64,000 nucleotides of DNA from Amoebophrya sp. A120 (lineage: Eukaryota; Sar; Dinophyceae; Syndiniales; Amoebophryaceae). Made by a program: the position numbers and the translations under genes. The DNA lies in the NCBI GenBank assembly GCA_905178155.1, contig CAJINV010000002.1, forward strand, positions 5,994,476-6,058,475. Direction: 5' to 3'. Below the pieces are notes generated by a model that saw nothing but the letters and a program-made list of their open reading frames with translations, was not told the origin of the DNA and ran no database searches. Within the stretch, counting starts at the first letter, position 1; every line of letters starts with the position of its first letter. Shown piece after piece: positions 11,401-21,064 of the stretch.

Positions 11401-14400
11401 GATGCGGATTTACCTTGACAAAAAGATTTGTAATGCATAACTGCAATACGAGTACGATACTTTTGCACAGGATAGTTTTGGAAAGCCAGCAACTCCATAG
11501 AGTTGTACGGTTTGTCCAAGTAGCACATCTATCAAATGCAAATATGTCTGGGTCTGGAAGAATGCGAAATCTGTCATGCAGTTTTTGCCTGACCCAGATC
11601 GTCTGGCATGCAAGCTCTAGCATCACAGATTTTGAGCACTTATCCCAATGCCTAGGCCGCATGACAAACTCCCTCTCTCGGAAACAAGAAATGGGGCCTT
11701 TTGCTAGCCATGCATGACAGATTTTGTCATGATGTAGACTTCGCATCACAAATTCGAATCCTTCCAGACCCAGACATTTTTACATTTGATAACATCTCGT
11801 ACAAGACGACTCCCAGCGACCAGATGTCCGTGCTGGCATCGTGGAGCTTCCCCCGCAACAGCTCCGGGCTCATGGTCCACAGGGTGCCGCAGTTCACTTT
11901 CGCCTTTTGGGGGACCTGCAACCTCGGGTTGGATTTACTGCTACCGCTCGCAGTATGTTCCGGACTGTTTGGAAGATGAGAAGTACTGTCGTTGTCATCA
12001 TGCGCGCTGCTCAAGTTGCTCCCGCCGGTTGCGCTCCGTAGCAGCATGTTTCGCATTTTCACCGACCGCGCGTTCGGGCTGGCGCTACCGCAACGGTTTC
12101 TGCTTTTTGACGTGCCGCTGGAAGTCGAGGGGCGGGAGGACGTTCCGGCAGCGTAGTGTCGACTGCCATGATGTCCACCCGCAGCTCCTCCTGGGTTCGC
12201 CGGCGAAGCGGCACCCAACGGGGGGCTCGTAGCGTTGAGATTCATGTTCAGCATGGGGCTGTTGGCGGCGGTGAAACAGGTTTCCGTAAGCCCGGGCTTT
12301 GCGTTGTCGATTTTCACGGCGACTCCGAAATCGCATAGCTTGTAGTTAGAATTGAGATTCGGGGAAGATGAAGAGGAGAAGCCAGCTGATGTGTACCAAC
12401 TGTTGTCGTGCAAGGCCGAACTTTGCCACAATATGTTCTCCGCCTTCACATCTCGGTGGATGATTCCCTGGTTGTTCAAAAACACCAAAGCCTCCAGCAT
12501 CTGCAGAAACACCTTCCGAATCTCGTTTTCGCTGAACCTGCACCGCCCAGCCTCCAGGGGTTGCAACTGAGACGGGGCTGCTCCGGGAGGTCCGGTGTTA
12601 ATATGCGAAGAGGAATTAGTCGAATTGTAGTTTTTTGCCGCTTTCATGCTGCTGTGGTGCTGCGCGTGCGGACCCAAATGTTGCCCTGCGGCGGATGCTA
12701 CTGCACCACCCGATGAAGAACCCGTATGATGGCTAGTATTGTTCATCGCCCCAGATGAAACTGTACTAGATGCACTAGAGCTGTTCTTCGCGTTCCTTTC
12801 CCGCTCGTACACTACTCGTGCCTCCCGAATTCCCCGAATCAAATCGTCCAGCCCGAAGTCGCAGCGCTCCATGACGAGAAACAACTCCCGGTCGTAGCCG
12901 TCCCAGCCAGGGAAAAAGTCCAGGACCTGCACCAGATACGGATGCGGACGAACGGATTCCCATGCCGAAGGGGCGGAAGCAGGACGAGTGCGAGTGGGGG
13001 AAGTTGAGGGGGAAAACGCAAGTTGGTCTTCTTCTTGCTGGTTTTCAAAGGCGCGGTTTATTTCGCCATGACCCTGGACCGCCGAATTTTTGTTTTTTGC
13101 ATCTTCATCATTATCCAACGACTCCGAGATGGAATCCACGTTCCTTTTGTTGATCTGCTCCCGGTCCTGGTCATCTTGCTGTCGTTGTGGACTTTTGCTT
13201 GCATTATTTGCAGCCCCCGGGGCCCGGGCCCACATCGCGAGGTTGCAGGCTTCCGCCACGAGCAGTTCAGTCCACGCATGCTTCCTCGTCTTCGGCCCCG
13301 TGGAAATCATGACGCGTTTGAGCGCAACCTGCTTGGTCAGGGAGCGAGCAGCAGCGGACGAGGAGGCTGCTCCTGCGGAAGTTGTTGCTCCAGTTGCACC
13401 ACCTCTTTTCAAAAAGTCCTTGTCATGAATCCTGACCGCCGCGAACACATCGCCCTCACTATTACAGTGAAAAATGCCTCCACCCCCAAAGTTGCAAAAA
13501 TTTGCGATGCGAAGTTTCCAAATGAAAACTTTTTGTCATGCATGAAAGGAGTATGAATCTTTCTGATGCAGAGTCTAGGCGTGTATCGCATCGCTTGCAT
13601 GACAAGCGACGCTCTTGCTGGGGTCTTTTGCAATACAAATTTTTGCTATTCACGATTGGAAACCTGTGACGCTGATAGATGCAAGAGGGCGAATGTTTCA
13701 TTTGGAAAGGTTTGCAATACAAATGCTCCCAAGTTCGGGGGTGGGGGCATTTTTCATGGTAATAGTCACTGCCCTGCGCGAGCTCGATCCCGAGCCGGTA
13801 GAACCCGTTTTTGAGCGCATTCTATCAAAGTGAAAAAAGCCCCCACCCCATATCAAAGAGACAATTTGTGTTGCTGGATTTGTGTACACAAATGAACTTT
13901 GTATTGCAGCAAGAGCTTGTCGGCATATTCTAAGCCCGTTTGGGTACGCATCCGGCTAGCAGCTGAGCATGAGAAACAAGTCTGACATAGGCGAAAACGC
14001 ATGACAGACTCGCTGCACTATGCGCCACATGGGTGCCGTTTGTCTTGTACGCAAGACAAAGCTGATTTGTGGTCACAAATCAACATCACAAATTTTCTTC
14101 TCGATATGGGGTGGAGGGATTTTTCCTTACAATAAATTCGGGGGAGATTTCAGAAAGATCTCCTCCTCGCTGTTGCGGAGTTCGCAAAAGGACCGTCGTA
14201 TGACCAGCTCAGGTCTTGTTACAATGATCTCAAACGTTGCAATAGAAACGGAGATTATTTGTATTGCAATATAGAGCACTGCCTAGGTTACAACTCTCAC
14301 AGGAATCAATACGCATCACAAGTTCCGGTGGAGTCGGTCCCAACTCGCACTAGAATGTATTGCAGAAAGTGCAGTGCTTTGCCTTTGCGAGTCTATCAAG

Positions 14401-15025
14401 CTCATCATGCAAGACAAATAAATCCAAACTCTATACGATAACGACCTTGGAGACTGCAACACCTGAGCGGGTCATACGATGCTGTTCCAGCTTTTTGGAC
14501 TGGATCAGGTACTCCAGACTGGATATCGCACGAAAAAAGTGTTACAGTTGCACATTTGTTCGTCAATTCAGCAACACAAATTTCGCTGCATGAGAGAGAA
14601 AACTTGCAATGCAGAAATAGTACGGGAAAACACCTACGAAAGGAAGCTCCTATGCATATCCGGCATGAAGGCAGTGCTTGCCTGTCTTCCTTGGCCTGCA
14701 ACACAATGTGTAACTGTAACACTTTTTTCTCAGGATACTGGAGGTATTCACTTTAGTATTTGTGTGGTGGTCCTTATTTGTATTGCCAGAGGTCGAGGAC
14801 GAGGAGGCCGGCAGGTGGTGTTGAAGATGTTCCTGCTGTGGAGAGGAGGATGAAAACTGGCTCGGAGAAGAGGAAAACATTTTTCTTGTTTTTGTCTACC
14901 AGTCGTGACCACGCTAATGGGACTATGGTTTTCAAAAATGTGCCAAGGAAGGCGCTCCTCCCTCCGGTTCCTCCGCTTCAACTAGTACTTACATCTCGAA
15001 CGAGCCGAAAGCAGAAGCTGTTCAT
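8472..15025 (-). CDS. Ser/Thr protein kinase (NEK-like), about ten exons split by eight introners
   Basis: Model exons: 15025-14993, 14895-14738, 14523-14477, 14198-14135, 13822-13765, 13459-11792, 11529-11475, 11329-10990, 10752-10445 and 10235-8472, giving roughly 1480 residues. The first intron is GT-AG (GTAAGT donor, GGTAG acceptor); the other eight are introners. Across the joins the kinase core reads in order: glycine loop IELAQGSEGDVFAAV, VALKR lysine, HRDVKAENIL catalytic loop, DFG in LCDFGVAVKI, GTLWTMSPELL (APE region), DIWSLGVVLYEMCYLDKPY, and C-lobe YSKDLKRLLISML ending HSRPT. The C-lobe resembles NEK kinases. Long Ser/Asn-rich inserts lie between the lysine and HRD, before APE, and after the C-lobe block. 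The 590-residue tail has charged ARNLLKK and KERAKELQERR segments, then low complexity. Catalytic residues look intact; substrates unknown. Confidence 0.85.
10236..10444. mobile_element. Introner in kinase gene, family C (AAAAAACTGTTTCACTG core)
   Basis: Inverted ends match, with cores CGAAAAAACTGTTTCACTG and its complement. Minus-strand tips are TATCCC...GCGATA. Exact 5-bp target duplication GAGAA (plus strand TTCTC). Removing element plus one target joins IKE to KDIGNLF in frame. Confidence 0.9.
10753..10989. mobile_element. Introner in kinase gene, family B (CTCAACTGTTACA core)
   Basis: The inverted ends contain two tandem copies of a CTCAACTGTTACA-type unit. Exact target duplication TTGAA on the minus strand. 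Precise removal joins QSL to KSTWLKW, leading into YSKDLKRLL. Confidence 0.9.
11330..11474. mobile_element. Introner in kinase gene, family A (TGCAAAAGTATCGTACTCG core)
   Basis: Ends carry TGCAAAAGTATCGTACTCGT and its complement; tips TATCC...GCATA on the minus strand. Exact target duplication AAAAC. Removal joins LLAFQN to DLSLLEL in frame. No shift of the junction within the duplication gives a GT start or AG end. Confidence 0.9.
11530..11791. mobile_element. Introner in kinase gene, family D (ATGTCTGGGTCTGGAAG core)
   Basis: Inverted ends of about 34 bp carry ATGTCTGGGTCTGGAAG. Tips TATCAAATG...CATTTGATA; exact target duplication GATGT. Removal restores VVLYEM-CYLDKP in kinase subdomain IX. 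Confidence 0.9.
13460..13764. mobile_element. Introner in kinase gene, family E (GAAAAATGCC-CCACCCCC core)
   Basis: Inverted ends of about 40 bp; minus-strand tips TATTACC...GTAATA. Target copies GTGAC and GTGAG (4 of 5 match). Removal joins AQGS to EGDVFAAV and so rebuilds the kinase glycine loop. Confidence 0.88.
13823..14134. mobile_element. Introner in kinase gene, family E/F (CCACCCCATATC core)
   Basis: Inverted ends share CCACCCCATATC and GAAAAA blocks; tips TATTGTAAGG...TTTGATA. Target copies GAATT and GAATG. Removal joins SPPN to ALKNGFYRLG in frame. Confidence 0.87.
14199..14476. mobile_element. Introner in kinase gene, family G (TATGACC-GCTCAGGT core)
   Basis: Inverted ends of about 50 bp share TATGACC and GCTCAGGT. 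No clean 5-bp duplication remains; only CG is repeated at the borders. The frame still joins KLEQHR to RSFCELR. Confidence 0.8.
14524..14737. mobile_element. Introner in kinase gene, family C (AAAAAAGTGTTACAG core)
   Basis: Ends carry AAAAAAGTGTTACAG and its complement; minus-strand tips TATCCTGAG...GCGATA. Exact target duplication TCCAG. Removal joins NTSS to LEYLIQSKK. Confidence 0.9.
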
Positions 15026-16290
15026 TGATTGAACAAAACAACGAAGACAATGATACGTCATAGACACCAGAAATTATCGCTCTTGGCAACTTATTTCCTT
15101 ACGAAAACCGAGATGAAACACAAACGAACGAGAAGAGCAAGACATTTAGCTGTGGAGCGGCATTGCCTATTTATTCTGGGCCGGCGACTTCTTTATTTTT
15201 TTAGTGTCGTCGATGGCAATCACTCTGTTCAACTCTCGATCTCATTCGTCTCTCACTTTTCATCTCTCAACAAACCGGCATAACTCACATACGCGTGAGG
15301 TCACTCTGCCCTGCTTGGGGTGCGCGATGCTCGACTTTTGATTGTGACACCTTCACCTGGAAAGCGGTCCACTCACACGATTGGCGACGGACGCGCAGCG
15401 GTGTTGTAGGACGACTCTTTTTGTGTTCTGGGGCTAAGGGGACCTTGCGAACAGCACAAGAAGTGAGCAACAAACCCAGGAGAAGCCTGCGCGTCCCCTC
15501 CTTACCGATCGATAGGTAATGTAACGCATCTGAAACAGCGAAGAACACACGAATCAATCAATCGCCTTGCAAAACTTCGGCCAGCACTGGGCTTCGCCAA
15601 AACCAACCTTGACTTTTTATATCGGACGCGCCTGTGACGGAATATATCATCGAAGAATTTTCATGCGCGGAGTGCAGCAGCATGCCCGACCTCAGGCGAC
15701 ATCAGTTTTTTTCCGATAAATAATATGTCAGCTGCATTTTTTCGAAGGAGTTTTGGCCATCAGGCCCCAAGGTCATCAACCGGACTAGTGCATTTGTTTC
15801 TAGAAAACTAAAAACAAACGGCTAGGAGTAGGACCGGCGACTCTTGTAGAAAAAAACTCTACACCAACATTCGAAGCAGTAAGCTTGCAGCTCATCGCTA
15901 TGATCATTTGAGGGTAACATTAAAGCCATCATACATGTGTACCTGTACTGTGTTCATGCGGGGGTAGCCCGCGTAGGGGCTAGAGAAAAACATAGAAAAT
16001 ACCGGCAAAACCTGCTTGCCACTTTTCAGTACCCCTTTCTTACTTTGTATAATGTAGTGCCTTCAGTCGCCAAGTAAGTACAAATACGGCTCCAGCCGTG
16101 CCGCCATTCGCAATAAAATAAAAAAGTAAATTTATATATCATAACCAAGAAGACAAGAGACAAGAGTTAACCGGCCGGACGGACAAGAGTTCCCCCGAGG
16201 AACTCTGTTTTTATTTTGTTACCCCACTCTTATCTTTTCCAACTCGATAGTGATGGCAATGCGAACTATGGCATGCCACTCCGTAGTACT
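15026..16290. other. Intergenic region upstream of the kinase gene
   Basis: No supported gene; short frames only. It includes the kinase 5' flank and AT-rich spacer. No repeat family was recognised until about 16290. Confidence 0.4.
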
Positions 16291-16990
16291 CTAAAAATTT
16301 AGAAGGGAAAGTCCCGATCCCGATACCGATTTTCGGTTAGAGCTTGGGCACCCATTAGAAAGAGCAGGCGCGAATTTCAAGCGAATTTCAGCGCAAACCC
16401 AAAAGCCAACGTCTGGTGGCCAATCACGCGGCCACCCTGTTCCCGGTCCCATGCCCTTCCGAGGGACGCAAGGAAATTTGCTGCGTTTCCCGTGCCTCAC
16501 CATCGAGGGGGGTTCTTCGCTTTCGATGCGACAGGCGCCGGTTTGGAAACTGCCACGGCGTCAACCATGAGCAGCAGCTTTTTGCGCCAGATGCGAAACT
16601 TTTAACGCCGTCACGCACAATCGCAGCCATTTTCTCACCATACCATGCGGCCTCAGATATAACTTTTGAATTTTGCTAAAGTTGGACCACCAGAATACCA
16701 TCAGGCTAAGCGTTTAAAGGCATGCCCAATCAGGGCGGTATTCTCGATTTGCGAATTTACAAAGGTGACCCGTGCGAATTTGCAAAAGCTGCCTCTGCGA
16801 ATTTAGAAAAGTGGCCCTCGCGAATTTCGCGCGAATTTGGAAAAAAACGCAATTTCAGGTCGGACTTTCGAAATTCGCGAGGGCCACTTTTCTAAATTCG
16901 CGCGAAATTCGCGAGGGCCACTTTTCTAAATTCTCTCAAAAATGCCTCTCATGGCGCTCCGCATGACAAACTTTCTGAGCATGCAGAATT
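16291..16990. repeat. GCGAATTT-rich repeat block with inverted copies
   Basis: Recurrent GCGAATTT and GCGCGAATTT units occur from about 16360. A unit with GAAAAGTGGCCCTCGCG near 16806 is repeated twice in inverse orientation (CGCGAGGGCCACTTTTC near 16875 and 16910), making a foldback of roughly 130 bp. The 16290-16700 part has no credible coding frame on either strand. Confidence 0.6.
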
Positions 16991-17670
16991 GAATGACAAC
17001 TCTGGGGTGGGGACGTTTTTACTTAGGATAAACCTCGGCGTTTTGTTTTCTTCCAGTCTCGGAAACCTCCTGGCTGCCAAGGCCAACTCCCGTGCCTGCC
17101 GCGGGGGCCGGGGGTACTTCACAAATTTCGGAAAAACCGGCGCCGGTCCGATTCCGCTGCCAGAACCGGGAATGACGCAGAACCTCGGCGACTGTGGCTT
17201 TTTGCCAAGCGGAATGTCGCCGGGAGAAGATGTGCCGCCTATGGAGCACTTGGCAGCTGTGCTGCAAATGTTGCTGCAGTAATGCTGTTTTTAAAACACG
17301 TGGAAAAGTAGTTGGAAGTGCTTCATCATCTTTTTGTGTGGACGAAACTGCTGTTTCTGGTGCACATGTGTGGATGAAGCAGACGACCGCCGGGGAGAAC
17401 GGAGAACTTCTACTCACGATGGATAAATGCGACCTCCATCTATGGATTTGTTGTTTTGCTGATGCCGCTTTAACATAGTCGTGGTTCTTGTAGGTCACCG
17501 GAACTACGGCGCATCCACGCAGCAACACGACAAAGACAATCACGGCTTTTTTGAAAGAGAAAACTATGATAACAACATAGAGAAGCCGAGGATCTCCTTC
17601 CTGAAGATGTGCGGAGCGGTAGGCGCTTGCATGTTGCAGATGATGGTCGCTCCTTCCTTGAAATTATTTC
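16945..17670 (-). CDS. Possible membrane-protein gene fragment, two exons
   Basis: Weak model. Exon 1 (about 17670-17420) reads LLYVVIIVFSF then AVIVFVVLL, likely one or two membrane segments, followed by VTYKNHDYVKAASAK. A GTGAGT donor after SHLSI and an AG acceptor near 17283 join it in frame to CSIGGTSSPGDIPLGKK, then FVKYPRPPRQAREL and ARRFPRLEENKTP. The frame then enters an introner-like end at 17034. No start codon is clear upstream, so a 5' exon is missing, and the 3' end near 16945 may be read-through. Family unknown. The 174-residue frame in the other register here looks less protein-like. Confidence 0.35.
17000..17034. mobile_element. Orphan introner end (CTGGGGTGGGGACG)
   Basis: CTCTGGGGTGGGGACGTTTTTACTTAGGATA matches the right arm of the element at 36793-37066, split here as CTCTGGGGTGGGG plus ACGTTTTTACTTAGGATA. 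No matching left arm was found to the left, so the element is truncated or broken up by the adjacent repeat block. Confidence 0.5.
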
Positions 17671-17699
17671 CTCATTTACATACCAGTACTCCTACTGGT

Positions 17700-18780
17700 G
17701 ATTTTTGAGCTTTGTGAGTCATGTTGCAAAATTTTTTGGGATAAAAATTGAAAAAGAGGAAAAACTGTATGTACAAATGTCACCAGAGGAGGTTGCGGCT
17801 TGACAATTTTTTGTTCTTCGCGCGTACGAAGGAAAGTAAGTATTTAGCAGTCTTCCGAGCTGTTTGCGTTTTGATACTAACCATGAGAGATAGCTGAGGG
17901 CGCGAAAGAGTAGAATCCCAAGACGAAGAGCATTTGGCGAGTAACGACAGTGGTGTTGGCGTCCTCTTCCTCGCTGCTTAACCCAACAAGTACGGCATAT
18001 TTACAGTCTGATCGGAGATGAAAAGTACGAAAGTCTTAGATACTTTCAATGGGTGTTGTGTGAATCTGAATCCAATTTTTGAGTTTGTCAAGGGCGTCTC
18101 GTAGAACTTGAGTTTATCAAGCGATTCGTTGCTTCACTCCGCAACCCCCGTATTCTATTCTTTCACATCGTGGGTATGAAAACATCATTTGCATCAAGGA
18201 CTTGACATCAATGTAGTGCCAATCGTTTTACTCTCGCGTTTCCAGAAGATGGAACTGCTCCTAGAAGATATTAGTATTACCAAGCGCACCTATAGTAGTC
18301 AGTGTAGTGAAATTGAAAAACAAAGCGTCGTTTGGAAAAACGAACTGAGGTTTATTGAGGTTTTCGTCGCGCATGGTACAGGTACTGCCTCTGTCTTAGA
18401 CTCAATCTTCTGAACAAATAGAAATGGCACAATTTGAAAATAAACGTATGAATCATAGATCTTTTTTTCGACGATTCGGGACGGGGAGCAAGAAAACTGC
18501 AGGAGAATCGCGAATGCGATCAGCGGTTTTCTTCGGATATCCACAGGGAGGAGAAGAAATAAATCCAGAGAGTAGGGTAAAGAAGTGTAGTTGACAACGT
18601 ACTCGTACTGATTTCATCACGTAAATAAAACTGGGTTTATCACACATTGTGAAGGCCCGGTACCGTACTTTTGTAACCATATTTTCCTCTACATTTGCTT
18701 GCGCTTTTCACGACCTGCGGTAGAAACAATGTTTAGCGGTGGCGTGCATCATTCCCCGGTGCGGCCGCGCGCCAAGACTT
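17700..18780. other. Intergenic region
   Basis: Short frames without family resemblance on both strands; no repeat or RNA gene recognised. Confidence 0.4.
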
Positions 18781-19794
18781 CTAGTTCTCCTCCAGCCACT
18801 TTTCCGTCTCGCCGCACTTCTTGACTGCCTTCGCCACCATGATGCCAACCGGATTATCCTCCCAGAATTGCCCCCCGATCGTGCGCAGCACGGCCCAATG
18901 CACCTTCCCCGCCACGTTCATGAAGTGGGGATCGTAAATGTACTCTTCCGGGAGCCCGAGATTTTTGTAGGGTTCCGCGCCGCCGAACTCGTCAAGCAGC
19001 GTCCCATCAAGCATGATCTGCCACGCCTCAGACAGGTTCGTGTAGTCCTTCTGGGACCCCACGCTCGTCCAATTTTCCTTCCTCTTTTGCTTCAAGTCCT
19101 TCTTCAACGCCTCCAGATCCTCGGCAGACGCATCCTGCTCCAAAGAGTTCATCAAGGGCCAGGGCGAAAACTCCCACAAATAATCCACCATCACCTGCTG
19201 CTGGCTGCTCTGGTCGGGTGGAGCATCTTGCCCCATCTTCCAGAGTAGATTCGGGACTTTCGGCACCGTTGGCAGTTTCTCATTTGAGTCGGGGTTTTCG
19301 ACCGCCGTCGGGAAGACAGAGCCCGCACGCACTCCATGTTTGGCATGGTAAAGGTGCACGTTCCAAATTTGTTTAGTCGCGAAATCCGCCAGCCACTTGC
19401 TGGCGTCCTCGCCGTCCAGTTTGAAGCAGGTCGTCTTCATGCTCTGACCGCCGCGCTTGCCAGGCAACGTCTTAATTTCATCGGAGCTGGCAAATGGCGT
19501 TAGCTGTGCATGATGTGCAGTATCCGCCGCGGCGGGGAAGCCAGAGAAGTGCCGCTTCTGCTAATAATTACCTGGTGCCGGTCTCCGCTGATTCATCACC
19601 ATTGCCGGCGCCGTCGGCGGGGCATTAGCGTAAGCGGAAGACGAGGACACCCTGGCCGCAGCAGCCGCCTGTTGTCTGATCCTTTGGAAGGGCTTTGCCG
19701 CAAGAACCACCGAGTGATCCCACCCCAATAAGATCAACACAAAAGGCATCATGACGATGCTGGGGCCCATCCTGGACTGGTTTAGACGCGGCAT
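18781..19794 (-). CDS. Hypothetical protein with N-terminal signal or anchor, two exons
   Basis: Exon 1 starts at the ATG at 19794, just after a pyrimidine-rich CACCCAG that could accept a spliced leader. It encodes MPRLNQSRM and the hydrophobic segment SIVMMPFVLILLGW, then an Ala/Pro/Ser stretch. Exon 2 ends at 18781 and holds a Trp-rich folded region: KWLADFATKQIWNVHLYH, YLWEFSPWPLMNSL, QFWEDNPVGIMVAKA. The exons share one frame but an in-frame TAG (19561) lies between them. I propose a GT-AG intron of about 96 bp (19504-19599) that removes it. Family not recognised. A secreted or membrane-anchored role is inferred only from the N-terminus. Confidence 0.65.
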
Positions 19795-19819
19795 GGTGAA
19801 AGAATATTTTTCTGGGTGC

Positions 19820-21064
19820 AAGCGAGTAAAACGAGGAGAGAATCTGAAGTTGAGTGAGAGGAAGTGGCGCGCGAGTTCAATCTTTGTAGTTGGAAAGTAT
19901 CTTAGTTCCAAGAAAGGTTTACAAATAGAATGGAGCGACGTTCTGCAAAAGAGTGGCGACACAAATTACGGAGCTTGCTTTTTCACTACGTTTAAAAGAA
20001 AGTACATATACACTTGAGCGAAGTACTTTGTTGCACACGAAAACGATATAGGAAATGCGGGTTCGAAACTTTAGTTTCTTCGTGTCAATAATCTATTTCT
20101 CTGGACACAACTACTTTCGGCAATTTTTCTTTTTTATCACAGGTTTCATGGACCAATTAACACACCCTACTCCGACAGTGTGACTGGGAACAGACAAAGA
20201 CAATAGAAACAAAGGAGCTAAATTTCAATACCGATCCACACATCAACATGTGCGAGCCTTATTCCGTGCCACCTGCAGTGCAGGATGATGCCTACTTCAC
20301 TTCTATTTCAAAAAACAACTATACTAAAAAGCGACCACTTGATCTCTATGCGGAGATATTTCATCTCATGTACAAGATCATTCTTTTTTTGTCGGATGGA
20401 GCTTTGATTGATGGTGGATCAAAAGATATAATTTAGCTATGTTCTAATTTTTTTTCTCAAGTACACACTCGCTCAATAGGCAAGCCGAGCAGGTGAAAAC
20501 CCTGAACTATGCAAAAATCGTTTCAACAACGCAAGAGAGACACAATGGAGACGGGACCGAAGAAACGTTCGTTTCGTAGATGACATGCTCAATTTCGATC
20601 TTTCTCTACAACAATCTGGTACGTACGCTTGTGATTTTATTCAAGCTGCTCTAGACGAAACTGATTTCTAAGGGATACTTGCAGTGACATTTTTTGAGCA
20701 AACCGTCGGGCGAGGGCTGACGAAACATCAGCGATAGCTGGTATGCGATTTGTCAATGTCTAACTATATGCTTTCCAATATACACGAGATCGTCCAGCAG
20801 CACCTCCAAATAGTGACAGAGTTTTATACCTGACAGCAGGAGCACGAGCACCAAGAGTATTCAGGAAGTCGATACTGTCGAAGTGAAATTGGTACAATGC
20901 TTTGCGAGTTGTCCGAATTGAAAATTAATATATTTGAACAACTACGTGTAATTTTCGTGAACCTAAACGTGGTAGGATCGTGTCTTAGGCTTAGCTTCCT
21001 TTTCTATAAAGTTAAAGATCATCATTATCTACATGATTGCAGCTTGCTTCATCTCCTGTGTTTT
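19820..21064. other. Intergenic region
   Basis: AT-rich spacer of about 1.2 kb. No supported coding frame, repeat or RNA gene. Confidence 0.4.

Noticed and set aside
17019-17543. 174-codon minus frame as the gene at 17 kb
   Set aside because: After the GTGAGT donor another frame looks more protein-like; the continuous frame is probably intron read-through.
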